Of a DNA stretch of 64,000 bases, positions 8,842 to 18,655 are shown in pieces. The translations under genes and the position numbers were made by a program. The DNA lies in NCBI GenBank assembly GCA_043739385.1, contig JAYUED010000178.1, positions 1 to 64,000 of the forward strand, in the 5' to 3' direction. Origin of the DNA: Defluviibacillus sp043739385 (GTDB lineage Bacteria > Pseudomonadota > Gammaproteobacteria > Burkholderiales > Burkholderiaceae_C). The notes beneath the pieces were generated by a model. The model was given only the letters and a program-made list of their open reading frames with translations, was not told the origin of the DNA and did no database searches. The stretch's first letter is position 1, and every line of letters begins with the position of its first letter.

Positions 8842-9977
8842 AGGGTTTGAATCACATCACAGGCCAACTGGACCGTGTCACGCTTTAAGTCGTGGTGTAG
8901 GGCTGTGAAGCGCTGTTGCAGGGCCTTAATTTTTTCAGGTGCGTTCAACCAATCAAGGAGGCTTTGCGCCAAAGCTTGGGGAGTCGCGGCATCTTGCAGC
9001 AGTTCAGGAACGGCAAATTCACCACATAAAATATTCGGTAAGCCCACCCACGGTTGTAACTGCTTGCGCCGCATAATTTGCCACGACAGCCAAGGCATGT
9101 TGTACGCAATAACCATGGGGCGCTTGAACAGCGCAGCTTCCAGAGTGGCAGTGCCGCTGGCGATCAGCGTCAAGTCACAAGCGGCCAGAGCAGCGTGCGA
9201 TTGACCATCAAGCAAAGTCAACACGTCAGCCACACCAGCTTTTTCTGCAGCTTGCAGGATTGCGGGCTTCAATGCTGGAAGTGAAGGTACTACTAATTTT
9301 ATAGCTGGATAAGTATGCCGAACAATCGCTACAGCCTGAAAGAAGCGTAAAGCGAGGTACTTGATCTCGGATTGACGACTACCGGGTAAGACAGCGAGCA
9401 CCAGATCATTTTGGGCAAAACCCAATTGCGTACGGGCAGCAGCACGGTCAGGAACTACAGGAATCACCTGGGCCAGTGGATGGCCAACATAGGTTGCCGG
9501 AATGCCATGTTCAGCCAGCAGCGCAGGCTCAAACGGGAAAATGCACAACACATGGTCAGCACTGCGTTTGAGTTTTTCCAGCTTCTTAGCCCGCCATGCC
9601 CAGAATGAAGGGCTGACGAAATGCACGGTGGGAATGCCTCCCACTTTGAGGCGGGCTTCTAAATCAAAATTGAAATCGGGAGCGTCTATACCGATAAATA
9701 CATCGGGCTTGGCTTCAAGCAAACGGTCGCCCAGCTCACGGCGAATACGCAGCAGTTTGCGCAAATGAGGCAACACCTCAACGTAGCCCCGCACCGCCAG
9801 TAACTGCTGCGGCCACCACGCATCAAAACCTCGGCGAACCATCTGTGGACCACCGATACCCACAGTTTTGAGGCCTGGCCAGCGGGCGTTCAAGCCATCG
9901 AGTAGGAAGCCCGCCAGCAAATCGCCGGAAGGCTCGCCGGCAACCAAGGCGAACTGGGGAGGCTTAGCAGGCCGCAT
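8820..9977 (-). CDS. lpxB: Lipid-A-disaccharide synthase
   Basis: GT19 glycosyltransferase that joins UDP-diacylglucosamine and lipid X to form the lipid A disaccharide on the inner face of the cytoplasmic membrane. The 385-residue protein shows AGEPSGDLLAG at the N-terminus, GIDAPDFNFDLE, HFVSPSFWAW, YVGHPLAQ and LPGSRQSEI. It starts 2 bp after lpxA. One segment (YPAIKLVVP) is encoded by a sequence that resembles the dispersed 19-base element described in the findings. Confidence 0.97.
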   Translation of the reverse strand: MRPAKPPQFALVAGEPSGDLLAGFLLDGLNARWPGLKTVGIGGPQMVRRGFDAWWPQQLLAVRGYVEVLPHLRKLLRIRRELGDRLLEAKPDVFIGIDAPDFNFDLEARLKVGGIPTVHFVSPSFWAWRAKKLEKLKRSADHVLCIFPFEPALLAEHGIPATYVGHPLAQVIPVVPDRAAARTQLGFAQNDLVLAVLPGSRQSEIKYLALRFFQAVAIVRHTYPAIKLVVPSLPALKPAILQAAEKAGVADVLTLLDGQSHAALAACDLTLIASGTATLEAALFKRPMVIAYNMPWLSWQIMRRKQLQPWVGLPNILCGEFAVPELLQDAATPQALAQSLLDWLNAPEKIKALQQRFTALHHDLKRDTVQLACDVIQTLCDRKTL

Positions 9978-9979
9978 GT

Positions 9980-10786
9980 CTAGCGGGCAATGCCGCGCGT
10001 TGCCTGAGCGAGGAAATCATTCATTAAGGCGATATCCGCAGCAGCACCGACAGCATCCGCAGCTTCAAACGGCCCAGACGCCAGTGCGGCTATAGCTTGA
10101 CGCGCATCGTCTAAGGTCTTGCCTTGGCGGTACAGCAGTCTGTGCATCTGTTTAACTTGAGCCAAGCGTGCAGCAGAAAAGTCACGCCGCTTCAAGCCAA
10201 CACTGTTGATGCCGCGCACCGCCAGTGGGTTGCCATCAACCATCATGTAAGGGGGGACGTCTTGCGAGACCGCACTGGCAAAGCCGACCATGGCGTGGGC
10301 GCCGACTTTCACAAACTGGTGAATGCCCGTCAACCCGCCAACTGTGACCCAATCGGCCAAGTGAACGTGACCGCCCAATGTTGTGTTGTTGGCCAGTGTG
10401 GTGTTGTCGTCAATCTGGCAATCGTGTGCGATGTGGCAATAGGCCATGATCCAGTTATGGTGACCTATGCGGGTAATACCGCCTGCAGCGGGCACACCCA
10501 GATTGAAGGTGCAGAATTCCCGAATGGTGTTGTGGTCACCAAATACCAGCTCAGTGGGTTCGCCTGCATACTTTTTGTCTTGCGGAACAGCACCGATGGA
10601 ATTGAACTGAAAAATAGTGTTGTGGCGACCAATGGTTGTACGGCCTTCCACCACACAATGGGCGGCGATGCGGCTACCCGACCCTATGCGAACATGCGGG
10701 CCGATGACGGTATAAGGGCCGATGGTGACGCTGCTGTCCAGCTCAGCTTGTGCGTCGACCAAGGCGGTAGGATGAATGTTCGACAT
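9980..10786 (-). CDS. lpxA: Acyl-ACP--UDP-N-acetylglucosamine O-acyltransferase
   Basis: First enzyme of lipid A synthesis; transfers a 3-hydroxyacyl chain from ACP to the 3-OH of UDP-GlcNAc. Left-handed beta-helix hexapeptide repeats cover about residues 1-190. The catalytic His is His121 in CHIAHDC, matching His125 of E. coli. The C-terminal helical part is typical of the family. At 268 aa the length is standard. It lies 21 bp after fabZ and 2 bp before lpxB. Confidence 0.97.
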   Translation of the reverse strand: MSNIHPTALVDAQAELDSSVTIGPYTVIGPHVRIGSGSRIAAHCVVEGRTTIGRHNTIFQFNSIGAVPQDKKYAGEPTELVFGDHNTIREFCTFNLGVPAAGGITRIGHHNWIMAYCHIAHDCQIDDNTTLANNTTLGGHVHLADWVTVGGLTGIHQFVKVGAHAMVGFASAVSQDVPPYMMVDGNPLAVRGINSVGLKRRDFSAARLAQVKQMHRLLYRQGKTLDDARQAIAALASGPFEAADAVGAAADIALMNDFLAQATRGIAR

Positions 10787-10807
10787 ACGCCAACACAGCC
10801 CAAACGC

Positions 10808-11248
10808 TTAAGGCAAACGCCGCATTGTGCACATCAGCTGTGCTTCAGCGGCCAGCTCGTCGCCAACTTTGGCTTTGGCGTTGAACTTAAAGATACCGGC
10901 TTTTTGGCGGTCTACTTCCACCTCCAAAATCAGCTGGTCGCCGGGCTCTACGGGACGCTTGAAGCGTGCACCATCGATGCCGACAAAGTAGTAGACAGTT
11001 TTTTCATCGGGCGTGACGCCCAAGGTGTCAAACGACAACAGTGCCGCGGCTTGCGCCAAAGCCTCTAGCATCAGTACACCAGGCATCACCGGGCGGTGCG
11101 GGAAGTGACCCACAAAGAAGGGTTCATTGATCGTGACGTTTTTAAGCGCCTTGATACGCTTGCCTTTTTCCAGCTCGATCACGCGGTCTACCAACAAGAA
11201 CGGGTAACGGTGCGGCAAAGATTTTAGAATGGCGTGGATGTCCATCAT
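10808..11248 (-). CDS. fabZ: 3-hydroxyacyl-ACP dehydratase FabZ
   Basis: Hot-dog-fold dehydratase of fatty acid elongation; it competes with LpxA/LpxD for 3-hydroxyacyl-ACP, so its place between lpxD and lpxA is meaningful. The catalytic His48 is in FVGHFPHRPVMPGVL and Glu62 in LEALAQ. The N-terminal HRYPFLLVDRV is conserved. The start codon overlaps the lpxD stop by 3 bases, suggesting coupled translation. Confidence 0.97.
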   Translation of the reverse strand: MMDIHAILKSLPHRYPFLLVDRVIELEKGKRIKALKNVTINEPFFVGHFPHRPVMPGVLMLEALAQAAALLSFDTLGVTPDEKTVYYFVGIDGARFKRPVEPGDQLILEVEVDRQKAGIFKFNAKAKVGDELAAEAQLMCTMRRLP

Positions 11249-12264
11249 GGTGAGGTACTCGATTCAGAAGATGTGAGGGGAGAATTTGTGCCGGCGACAG
11301 CGGCTTTCTCTAAAGTTTTTACCCGATCACGCAAAGCGTGCAGATGGCGCAATGTAACGGCATTTTTTTCCCAAGCGGCATTGTCGTCGATGGGAAACAT
11401 GCCAGTGTAGTGGCCAGGCTTGAGGATAGAACGGGTAACGGTGGTAGAGGCTGAAATATTGACATGGTCAGCCAACGTCAAGTGCCCAAGCACTATTGCA
11501 CCACCGCCTACCGTGCAATGAGCGCCAATGTGGGCACTGCCTGCAACACCCGCACAACCAGCCAGGGCGCTGTGCTTGCCAATGTGTACGTTATGCCCGA
11601 TCTGTACGAGGTTGTCGAGCTTGACGCCGTCCTCCAGCACAGTGTTGCCCAACGCACCCCGGTCTATGCAGGTGTTTGCGCCGATTTCGACATCGTTACC
11701 AATCTCGACGGCACCAAGTTGTTCGATTTTTTCCCAGTGGCCATCGTGCGGTGCAAAACCGAAACCGTCAGCACCAATGACAACACCGGCGTGCAAGATG
11801 CAGCGCTCACCCACCACGCAGTCTTCACCAATAAATACGCGGGCTTTGAGCACCGTGCCTGCACCAATACGTGCTCCGCGTTCTATAACGCAAAGCGGGC
11901 CAATATACGCTTGCGGATCAATAAAGGCATCATCGTCAATCACCGCACTGGGGTGAATACGGTGGCGTACAGGCCTAGCATTCTGGTGCTTCCACCATTG
12001 GGTAAGGCGGGCGAAATAGAGGTAGGGCTGATCAGTAACGATACATGCACCGCGTGCGCGGGCTTGATCCTCGAAAATTGGCGCAACAATAACGCAAGCT
12101 GCACGTGAGGCTGTGAGTTGCGACTGGTATTTGGGGTGGCTGAGAAAGCTGATTTGCCCTGCACTGGCCGCCTCTAGCGAGGCAATACTGACGATGGGCG
12201 TGGCACCATCGCCATAAAGTTGCCCACCTAAAGCATCAACAATGTCAGATAAAGGGAATGCCAC
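11245..12264 (-). CDS. lpxD: UDP-3-O-(3-hydroxyacyl)glucosamine N-acyltransferase
   Basis: Third committed lipid A step: N-acylation of UDP-3-O-acyl-glucosamine. The N-terminal uridine-binding domain (about 1-100, ending near PYLYFARL) is followed by a left-handed beta-helix, with the catalytic His in NLVQIGHNVHIG, and a C-terminal helix (about 310-325). The last 15 residues are Ser/Thr-rich and look disordered. It starts 12 bp after skp and overlaps fabZ. Confidence 0.97.
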   Translation of the reverse strand: MAFPLSDIVDALGGQLYGDGATPIVSIASLEAASAGQISFLSHPKYQSQLTASRAACVIVAPIFEDQARARGACIVTDQPYLYFARLTQWWKHQNARPVRHRIHPSAVIDDDAFIDPQAYIGPLCVIERGARIGAGTVLKARVFIGEDCVVGERCILHAGVVIGADGFGFAPHDGHWEKIEQLGAVEIGNDVEIGANTCIDRGALGNTVLEDGVKLDNLVQIGHNVHIGKHSALAGCAGVAGSAHIGAHCTVGGGAIVLGHLTLADHVNISASTTVTRSILKPGHYTGMFPIDDNAAWEKNAVTLRHLHALRDRVKTLEKAAVAGTNSPLTSSESSTSP

Positions 12265-12275
12265 ACGCCAGCGTT

Positions 12276-12791
12276 TTATTTAGCAGCGTTGAGGGCTTTA
12301 ATCACCTTATCGGTGATGTCTAGGCGAGGGTTGATGTAAACGGCTTCTTGAAGCACTACATCGTACTTTTCTGCTTCGGCAACGGTCTTGACCACCTTGT
12401 TAGCACGCTCCAAGACCTGTTGCAGCTCTTCATTTTTGCGTGCATTCAGGTCTTCCTGAAATTCACGGCGCTTACGCTGAAAGTCACGGTCTTGATCGAC
12501 CAGTCCCTTTTGGCGGCTGTTACGCTGTGCTTCTGAAAGTGTAGGGGCTTCCCGCTCTAACTTTTCAGATGCAGTCTTCAAGGTATTGCCTATATCAACC
12601 AGTTCTTTTTCACGCTTGGAGAATTCTTGCTCCAATTTTGCCTGTGCCGCCTTAGCGGTATTGGCTTCGCGGAAGATGCGGTCAGTATTGACATAACCGA
12701 TACGCGCAACGTCATCTGCCTGTGCGTGGGAAATCAAAGCCGTAGCGCCCAACAGCAGAACCAAACAGCGTGAATAAGACATGGATTTCAT
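12276..12791 (-). CDS. skp: Periplasmic OmpH/Skp-family chaperone
   Basis: Holdase chaperone that escorts unfolded outer-membrane proteins through the periplasm to the BAM complex. A signal peptide ends at HAQA before DDVARIGYVN, and residues about 45-140 form a long charged coiled coil, the tentacles of the jellyfish-shaped trimer. The ATG shares one base with the bamA stop codon (TAATG), so translation is probably coupled to BamA. At 171 aa it is normal for the family. Confidence 0.93.
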   Translation of the reverse strand: MKSMSYSRCLVLLLGATALISHAQADDVARIGYVNTDRIFREANTAKAAQAKLEQEFSKREKELVDIGNTLKTASEKLEREAPTLSEAQRNSRQKGLVDQDRDFQRKRREFQEDLNARKNEELQQVLERANKVVKTVAEAEKYDVVLQEAVYINPRLDITDKVIKALNAAK

Positions 12792-15088
12792 TAGAAAGAC
12801 GTACCAATTTGAAATTGAAGTTTCTGGATTCTATCGCCTGCTTGCTTCTTGATCGGATTTGCAAAAGCCAAGCGCAGCGGGCCGATAGGCGAGATCCAGC
12901 TCAGACCAACACCTACAGACGCACGCAGGTCGCGCAACTGCACTCTTTCGGTGTCGCCAAAGACATTGCCAGCGTCAGTAAATGCATACAAACGCAGCGT
13001 GCGGTCATTGCCAGTACCGGGAAACGGCGCAATAACTTCAGCATTGAGCGTGATTTTTTTGGAACCACCAATCAATGAACCCGTCACGTCACGCGGTCCC
13101 AGCGTGCTTTGCTCGAAACCACGCACTGAACCCAAACCGCCGGAGTAAAAGTTCTTAAACACGGGGAAAGGACGGTTACCTAACCCCTTACCCCAACCAA
13201 ACTCAGCGTTGAAAGCTGTCGTCCAGGATTTGGTGATGGGGATGAACTGCTGGTACTGGTAATTGCTGCGCACGTATTGGGCATCTGAGAACATGCTCAA
13301 CTCTGTGCCCAAACGTTGATATCGACCGGATGAGGGCGCCAGTGCGCTATCACGGTCGTCACGTGCCCAACCAATGGTTAAGGGCACCGCTGAACTGGTG
13401 TAGCCAAATTTGGTCGCGTAAGCGAGGTAAGCTGCTGGAATGTTGGTTCCAGGCCGAATCTGGGTTTGCTCTATACCTGCACCGAAAAACACTCGGTCAA
13501 TTTCTGTAAATGGGACACCAAACCGCATACTCGTACCCGCTGTGACCAGCTGGTAATTGCCACCTTGATCTGTGTACGGGCGACTGGAGCGATAGTAGGC
13601 ATCAATGGTGCGCGACACACCGTCTTGCGTGAAGTAAGGGTCGGTAGTGTTAACCACCAACACCCGGTTGAATTTGCTGGTGTTCACGTCAACACCAAGG
13701 TAATTACCTGTACCAAAAGCATTTTCTTGTTTTATACCGAAAGACAGCGCCAGCTTTTCATAACTGGAGAAACCTGCTCCCAACTGCACACTGCCGGTAG
13801 GCTTTTCAGCCACATTCAGCATGATGTCCACTTGATCGGGGGCACCGGGAACCTCTTCGGTTTCCACGTTCACTTCTTTGAAATAACCCAAGCGGTCAAT
13901 ACGGTCACGTGACAGCTTGATGCGGTCTCCGTCGTACCAGGAAGATTCAAACTGTCGAAACTCACGGCGAATTACCTCGTCACGTGTGCGTGAATTGCCT
14001 GTTACGTTGATTTTGCGCACATAGGCTCGGCGCGACGGGTCGGCCATTAGCGTAAAATTGACTTGGTTGGTCGTACGGTCAATCTCAGGCCGTGCTTCGA
14101 TACGCGCAAAAGCAAAGCCAAATTTGCCAAAGTAATCAGCAAATGCTTTTGTTGTCTGCGTTACTTGCTCAGAATTATAGGCCTGTCCAGCACCAATTTT
14201 CACCAAAGTTTTAAAGTCTTCTTCTTTACCAAGATAGTTACCTTCCAGCTTGACGCCAGAGACTACAAAGCGCTCACCTTCGGTAATATTCACCGTAATG
14301 CTGATATCTTCTTTGCTAGGCGAAATCGCCACCTGGGTGGAGTCGATTTTGAAGTCAATGTAGCCACGCGTCAGATAAAACGAGCGCAACGTCTCCAAGT
14401 CAGCATTCAACTTGGCGCGTGAATAACGGTCTGACTTGGAATACCAAGTGAACCAACCACTGGTACTAAGTTCAATCTCCTTACGCAAAGCCGACTCATC
14501 AAAAGCCTTGCCGCCCACAATGCGGATGTCCTTAATGCGGGCAGGCTGACCTTCGGAGACAGTGAAAGTCAGGTTAACGCGGTTACGTTCAATCGGAGTT
14601 ACTGTCGTCACAATATCCGCTGCATACAGACTGCGGTTAATGTACTGACGTTTAAGTTCTTGTTCCGCGCGATCAGCCAAGGCTTTGTCAAACGCGCGCC
14701 CATCGGTCAGGCCAACATCGCGCAATGCTTTTTTGAGCACCTCTTTGTCGAATTCTTTAGCACCTACAAACTCCAAGTCTGCAACAGTAGGACGCTCTTC
14801 TACGATCACCACCAACACATCGCCAGTAACTTCAAGCCGCACGTCTTTGAACAAGCCCAAGGCAAATAGCGATCGAATAGACGCAGAACCTTTGTCGTCG
14901 CTGTAGACCTCGCCCACGCGCACAGGCATGGATGCGAATATCGTACCGGGCTCGACACGTTGCAAGCCTTCGACACGGATGTCACGCACGGTGAAAGGGT
15001 CAATGGCCCAGGCAGTTGTAACAGCAAATGCCGTCGCCACCAAGGCGGTCAGGGCAGACACGCGCAAGCGCTTGAATTTGTTTTTCAT
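12791..15088 (-). CDS. bamA: Outer membrane protein assembly factor BamA
   Basis: Omp85 core of the BAM machine that inserts beta-barrels into the outer membrane. A signal peptide (MKNKFKRLRVSALTALVATA, ending TAWA) is followed by five POTRA domains (about residues 25-420) and a 16-strand barrel including the RGFEQSTLGPRD loop (VRGF motif) and a C-terminal Phe (IGTSF). I use the ATG at 15088; a GTG at 15127 would add 13 residues ahead of the signal peptide. It lies between rseP and skp, as usual in proteobacteria. Confidence 0.96.
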   Translation of the reverse strand: MKNKFKRLRVSALTALVATAFAVTTAWAIDPFTVRDIRVEGLQRVEPGTIFASMPVRVGEVYSDDKGSASIRSLFALGLFKDVRLEVTGDVLVVIVEERPTVADLEFVGAKEFDKEVLKKALRDVGLTDGRAFDKALADRAEQELKRQYINRSLYAADIVTTVTPIERNRVNLTFTVSEGQPARIKDIRIVGGKAFDESALRKEIELSTSGWFTWYSKSDRYSRAKLNADLETLRSFYLTRGYIDFKIDSTQVAISPSKEDISITVNITEGERFVVSGVKLEGNYLGKEEDFKTLVKIGAGQAYNSEQVTQTTKAFADYFGKFGFAFARIEARPEIDRTTNQVNFTLMADPSRRAYVRKINVTGNSRTRDEVIRREFRQFESSWYDGDRIKLSRDRIDRLGYFKEVNVETEEVPGAPDQVDIMLNVAEKPTGSVQLGAGFSSYEKLALSFGIKQENAFGTGNYLGVDVNTSKFNRVLVVNTTDPYFTQDGVSRTIDAYYRSSRPYTDQGGNYQLVTAGTSMRFGVPFTEIDRVFFGAGIEQTQIRPGTNIPAAYLAYATKFGYTSSAVPLTIGWARDDRDSALAPSSGRYQRLGTELSMFSDAQYVRSNYQYQQFIPITKSWTTAFNAEFGWGKGLGNRPFPVFKNFYSGGLGSVRGFEQSTLGPRDVTGSLIGGSKKITLNAEVIAPFPGTGNDRTLRLYAFTDAGNVFGDTERVQLRDLRASVGVGLSWISPIGPLRLAFANPIKKQAGDRIQKLQFQIGTSF

Positions 15089-15149
15089 GGATTTGAATCG
15101 TCGCGGTAGCCGCTGAGCAGCAGCCACCGTTAAAAAGCGTCAAAAAGTA

Positions 15150-16565
15150 TTAGCCAAACAGGCGGGTCACATCGTTGAACATGGCGATGGACATCATGAC
15201 CAGCAGCACGCCGACACCGGCGCGTTGAAACCGCTCCATCCACACCTCCGATACGCCCTTGCCTGTCAGCGCCTCCCAAAGATAATACATCAGGTGCCCG
15301 CCATCGAGCACCGGCAGCGGCAGCAAGTTCAACACACCCAAACTGACACTGATCAGAGCCAAAAAGATTAAGTAAGACGTTATGCCCAGGCTGGCTGATT
15401 TACCAGCGTATTCAGCAATACTTAAAGGACCGCTCAAATTCTTGAGTGATGCCTCGCCAATCACCATTTTTCCCATCATGCGCAGTGTCAATGCGGACAT
15501 CTCCCAGGTACGCACTGCACCACGCCATATGCCGTCCAGTGGCCCGTAGCTGACCTTGACAAAAGCGGGTGGCGCACCCACATAGGCACCAATACGCCCG
15601 ACCGTGGTACCGTTATCGCGCTTCAGTTCAGGGGTTACGTTGAGCGTGACTTCGCCTGTACCGCGCTTTAAGCGCCATGGCTGCGTCAATGCAACCTGGC
15701 CCGTAATCGACGCGCGAATAAACTCCCGCAGTTGCTGGCCGTCCACAACCGGCTTATTGCCAATTGCCAGCACCACATCCCCCGCCAGTAGACCAGATTT
15801 TTCAGCGGCGCTACCGACCATGATGTCGCCAATTAAGGGCTGCGTCCAAGGCGAAAGAATGCCAATTTTGCGAAACAGTGTGGCATCAACCTCTTTGGTT
15901 AGGAGGCGACTGAGTTCCAGAATGACTTCGCGGGGGCGCTTGCGGTCAGAACCAGCAGGCAAAGAGGCTTCTGCAACAGGCAACGGACTTGGGGCTTGTA
16001 ATTGCAAGCGTAAATTTCGTCCGTTTAAAGCAGCCTGTGTCAGTGTCCAACGCAAATCTTCAAACGATTGCACGCTCGCCATAGCTTCGCCGTCATACGC
16101 GGTTGCCGTGACTTGCTCAACTCCCTTAAGGCCAGCCATATCTGCCACTGACCCGGCGACAGGGCTAGCCAAAATTGCACGGGGCTCATCCACACCAATC
16201 CAGCTCACAGCCGCATAAAGCAAAACGGCTAACAGCAAGTTCGCAGCTGGCCCAGCCGCCACAATCGCCGCCCTTTTATAAAGAGCTTGGGTGTTGAACG
16301 CGAGGTGACGTTCCTCAGTCGCAACGGGAGCCTCGCGCTCGTCCAGCATCTTGACGAAGCCGCCCAGCGGAAGCATTCCGATGACAAACTCGGTCGTTTG
16401 GCCGTTTCTCTGGTTTCGCGGTTGCCAGCGCAATACCGTTTTGCCAAAGCCAATTGAAAACGTCAGCACTTTGACGCCACAGGCAACAGCCACACGATAG
16501 TGCCCGTATTCATGTACGGCAATCAGCAAGGCCAGTGCAACGATGAAAGCAAAAACAGTCAACAT
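15150..16565 (-). CDS. rseP: RIP (site-2) zinc metalloprotease RseP
   Basis: Inner-membrane protease that cuts the anti-sigma factor RseA inside the membrane, releasing sigma-E, and clears signal peptides. The zinc site HEYGH is at residues 18-22 in the first membrane segment, and the third ligand is in LLPLPVLDGGHLMYYLWE. Two PDZ regions lie between (about 120-190 and 235-310), and at least four membrane segments are visible. At 471 aa it is slightly longer than E. coli RseP (450). It shares an operon with bamA and skp, both envelope-stress related. Confidence 0.95.
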   Translation of the reverse strand: MLTVFAFIVALALLIAVHEYGHYRVAVACGVKVLTFSIGFGKTVLRWQPRNQRNGQTTEFVIGMLPLGGFVKMLDEREAPVATEERHLAFNTQALYKRAAIVAAGPAANLLLAVLLYAAVSWIGVDEPRAILASPVAGSVADMAGLKGVEQVTATAYDGEAMASVQSFEDLRWTLTQAALNGRNLRLQLQAPSPLPVAEASLPAGSDRKRPREVILELSRLLTKEVDATLFRKIGILSPWTQPLIGDIMVGSAAEKSGLLAGDVVLAIGNKPVVDGQQLREFIRASITGQVALTQPWRLKRGTGEVTLNVTPELKRDNGTTVGRIGAYVGAPPAFVKVSYGPLDGIWRGAVRTWEMSALTLRMMGKMVIGEASLKNLSGPLSIAEYAGKSASLGITSYLIFLALISVSLGVLNLLPLPVLDGGHLMYYLWEALTGKGVSEVWMERFQRAGVGVLLVMMSIAMFNDVTRLFG

Positions 16566-16573
16566 AAAGCTCC

Positions 16574-17749
16574 TTAAGCCAAGCGGACTACAAACTGCTC
16601 AGCGGCACGGCGTGCCAGTGCATCCAACGCCATCAGGTCATCTAACGATGTGGGCTTGGAGGTGACGACGGCGTCTAAAGTTGCAAGATTGATGTGGTGG
16701 ATTTGATCAAAGCGGATACGTCGCGCCAAAAATGACGCCACCGCCACTTCGTTCGCCGCATTCAGCACTGCCGGAGTGCCTGCAGAGGCACGCAAAGCAT
16801 CCCAGGCCAGCTTCAAACCAGGGAAGCGTTGGTAGTCCGCAACTTCAAAGGTCATCGCCGCCATTTTTGTAAAGTCCAGCGTCGCAGCGCCACTTTGCGC
16901 CCTGCCCGGCCAAGCCAAGCCGTAGGCTATCGGCACTCGCATATCTGGCGTACCCAGTTGCGCCACCACCGAAGCATCGGTGTACTGCACCATCGAGTGG
17001 ATAACGCTTTGAGGATGAATAACCACCTCTATACGCTCAGGTGGCAGGCCAAACAGGTAGTGCGCCTCAATCACCTCAAGCGCCTTGTTCATCATGGTGG
17101 CGGAATCAACGGAGATTTTGCGGCCCATTACCCAATTCGGATGCGCACAGGCCTCATCGGGCGTGACATCGCACAACGTGGCGACATCGCGGGTGCGAAA
17201 AGGCCCGCCCGACGCAGTCAGAATAATTTTGTCAACGCGTTCGCCCCAGGTGCTGGGGTCTTCGGGCAGCGATTGAAAAATCGCCGAATGCTCGCTGTCT
17301 ATAGGCAGTAGCCGCGCTCCACCCTGCCTGACTGCCGCCAGGAATACATCCCCCCCCAGAACTAAAGCTTCTTTGTTGGCCAGCAACAAACGCTTGCCGG
17401 CTCGGGCTGCAGCAAGGCACGGGGCCAAACCAGCAGCGCCCACAATAGCCGCCATCACGACATCAGTTTGCTCGTGTGACGCAACCATTTCAAGCGCATC
17501 TGAAGACCACAGAACTTGCACAGGCAATCCGTTTGACTTAATTTTTTCTGCCAGCAAGCGCCCTGCAGCCTCTGAAGCCATAACTGCGTATTGAGGATGA
17601 AACTGAGCACATTGCTGCAACATCAGATCTACCTGCGTAGCAGCGGTTAGCGCAAAGACATTAAAGCGTTCTGGGTGGCGGGCAATAACATCCAGCGTGC
17701 TGGTACCGATAGAACCAGTGGAGCCAAGGATAGTGATATTTTGCTTCAT
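16574..17749 (-). CDS. dxr: 1-deoxy-D-xylulose-5-phosphate reductoisomerase
   Basis: Second step of the MEP isoprenoid pathway (DXP to MEP, NADPH-dependent). NADPH-binding ILGSTGSIGTSTLDV is at the N-terminus. PIDSEHSAIFQ carries the metal-binding Asp and Glu, and ASGGPFR plus HPNWVMGRKISVDSATMMNK form the active site. The ATG at 17749 is preferred over an in-frame TTG at 17761 because family proteins begin next to the Rossmann strand. It sits between cdsA and rseP. ispD and ispF of the same pathway lie at 47249-48533. Confidence 0.96.
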   Translation of the reverse strand: MKQNITILGSTGSIGTSTLDVIARHPERFNVFALTAATQVDLMLQQCAQFHPQYAVMASEAAGRLLAEKIKSNGLPVQVLWSSDALEMVASHEQTDVVMAAIVGAAGLAPCLAAARAGKRLLLANKEALVLGGDVFLAAVRQGGARLLPIDSEHSAIFQSLPEDPSTWGERVDKIILTASGGPFRTRDVATLCDVTPDEACAHPNWVMGRKISVDSATMMNKALEVIEAHYLFGLPPERIEVVIHPQSVIHSMVQYTDASVVAQLGTPDMRVPIAYGLAWPGRAQSGAATLDFTKMAAMTFEVADYQRFPGLKLAWDALRASAGTPAVLNAANEVAVASFLARRIRFDQIHHINLATLDAVVTSKPTSLDDLMALDALARRAAEQFVVRLA

Positions 17750-17768
17750 ACGGGGCGCCAAGTGAGCG

Positions 17769-18608
17769 TCAAAGTAACAGGGCGTGCAGCATCATGGCCA
17801 GTGGCAGCGTAGGCAGCAAGGCGTCTACACGGTCAAGCACTCCTCCATGACCAGGCAAAAGCCAACTGCTGTCTTTCACGCCAGCGCTGCGCTTGATAAG
17901 AGACTCGACCAAATCACCAACCACACTCATTGCGGCAAGGAAAAGTACAGCCAATGGCAGCAACCACCAGTCAGCCAGCAGCAGTTGGCTGTAGAGACTC
18001 ATCACGGAAGTCATGGCGTAGACGTCACCAGCTACCCAGCCAGCGGCCAGAACCAACACCCCCACCATGCCACCCCACACCCCTTCCCAGCTTTTTCCTG
18101 GGCTGATGCCAGGAGCCAGTTTACGTTTACCGAATGCACGCCCAGTGAAATATGCACAAATGTCTGCCACCCAGACCAAAACCATAATTGAAAGCAAGAA
18201 ATTGATACCAATCACCCGTGCTTGTGCTACGGCCAGCCAGGCCAGCCAGAGCGCAAGCAGGCCAGCCACCAAACGCACGGAACGTGGAATAGTTGCCCAG
18301 CCAGATACACCCCGCTTGAGCAGCCACGCGCTGCACAACACCCATGCCGCACCAGTGATGCGCCACAGCGTAGCCATAGGCAGCTCTAGCAGGCCAAAGC
18401 GCCAAGACAAAGCACAAAGAACCACACAACAAACACCTAGAAGACCTGCAATAGGATTCCCGTAGCCATTCAAGCGACCCCACTCCCAGGCGCCAGCAGC
18501 GATCAACACCAACGTAATAGCGCAAAAAGGCTCGGGACGAGGATAAAACAAAGCGGGCAACAAAATCGCGAGCAAGACCAAGGCAGTGATGACGCGCTGT
18601 TTAAGCAT
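17769..18608 (-). CDS. cdsA: Phosphatidate cytidylyltransferase
   Basis: Makes CDP-diacylglycerol, the precursor of all membrane phospholipids. The 279-residue polytopic membrane protein has about seven to eight hydrophobic segments. The CDS signature is in the C-terminal part (GDLVESLIKRSAGVKD, then PGHGGVLDRVD), with DICAYFTGRAFGKRKLAP before it. It lies 19 bp upstream of dxr and 47 bp after uppS. Confidence 0.95.
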   Translation of the reverse strand: MLKQRVITALVLLAILLPALFYPRPEPFCAITLVLIAAGAWEWGRLNGYGNPIAGLLGVCCVVLCALSWRFGLLELPMATLWRITGAAWVLCSAWLLKRGVSGWATIPRSVRLVAGLLALWLAWLAVAQARVIGINFLLSIMVLVWVADICAYFTGRAFGKRKLAPGISPGKSWEGVWGGMVGVLVLAAGWVAGDVYAMTSVMSLYSQLLLADWWLLPLAVLFLAAMSVVGDLVESLIKRSAGVKDSSWLLPGHGGVLDRVDALLPTLPLAMMLHALLL

Positions 18609-18655
18609 GGTAGATGAAGTTTTATGAACGCTGAAGTGGTGCTCTGAATGAGCTA

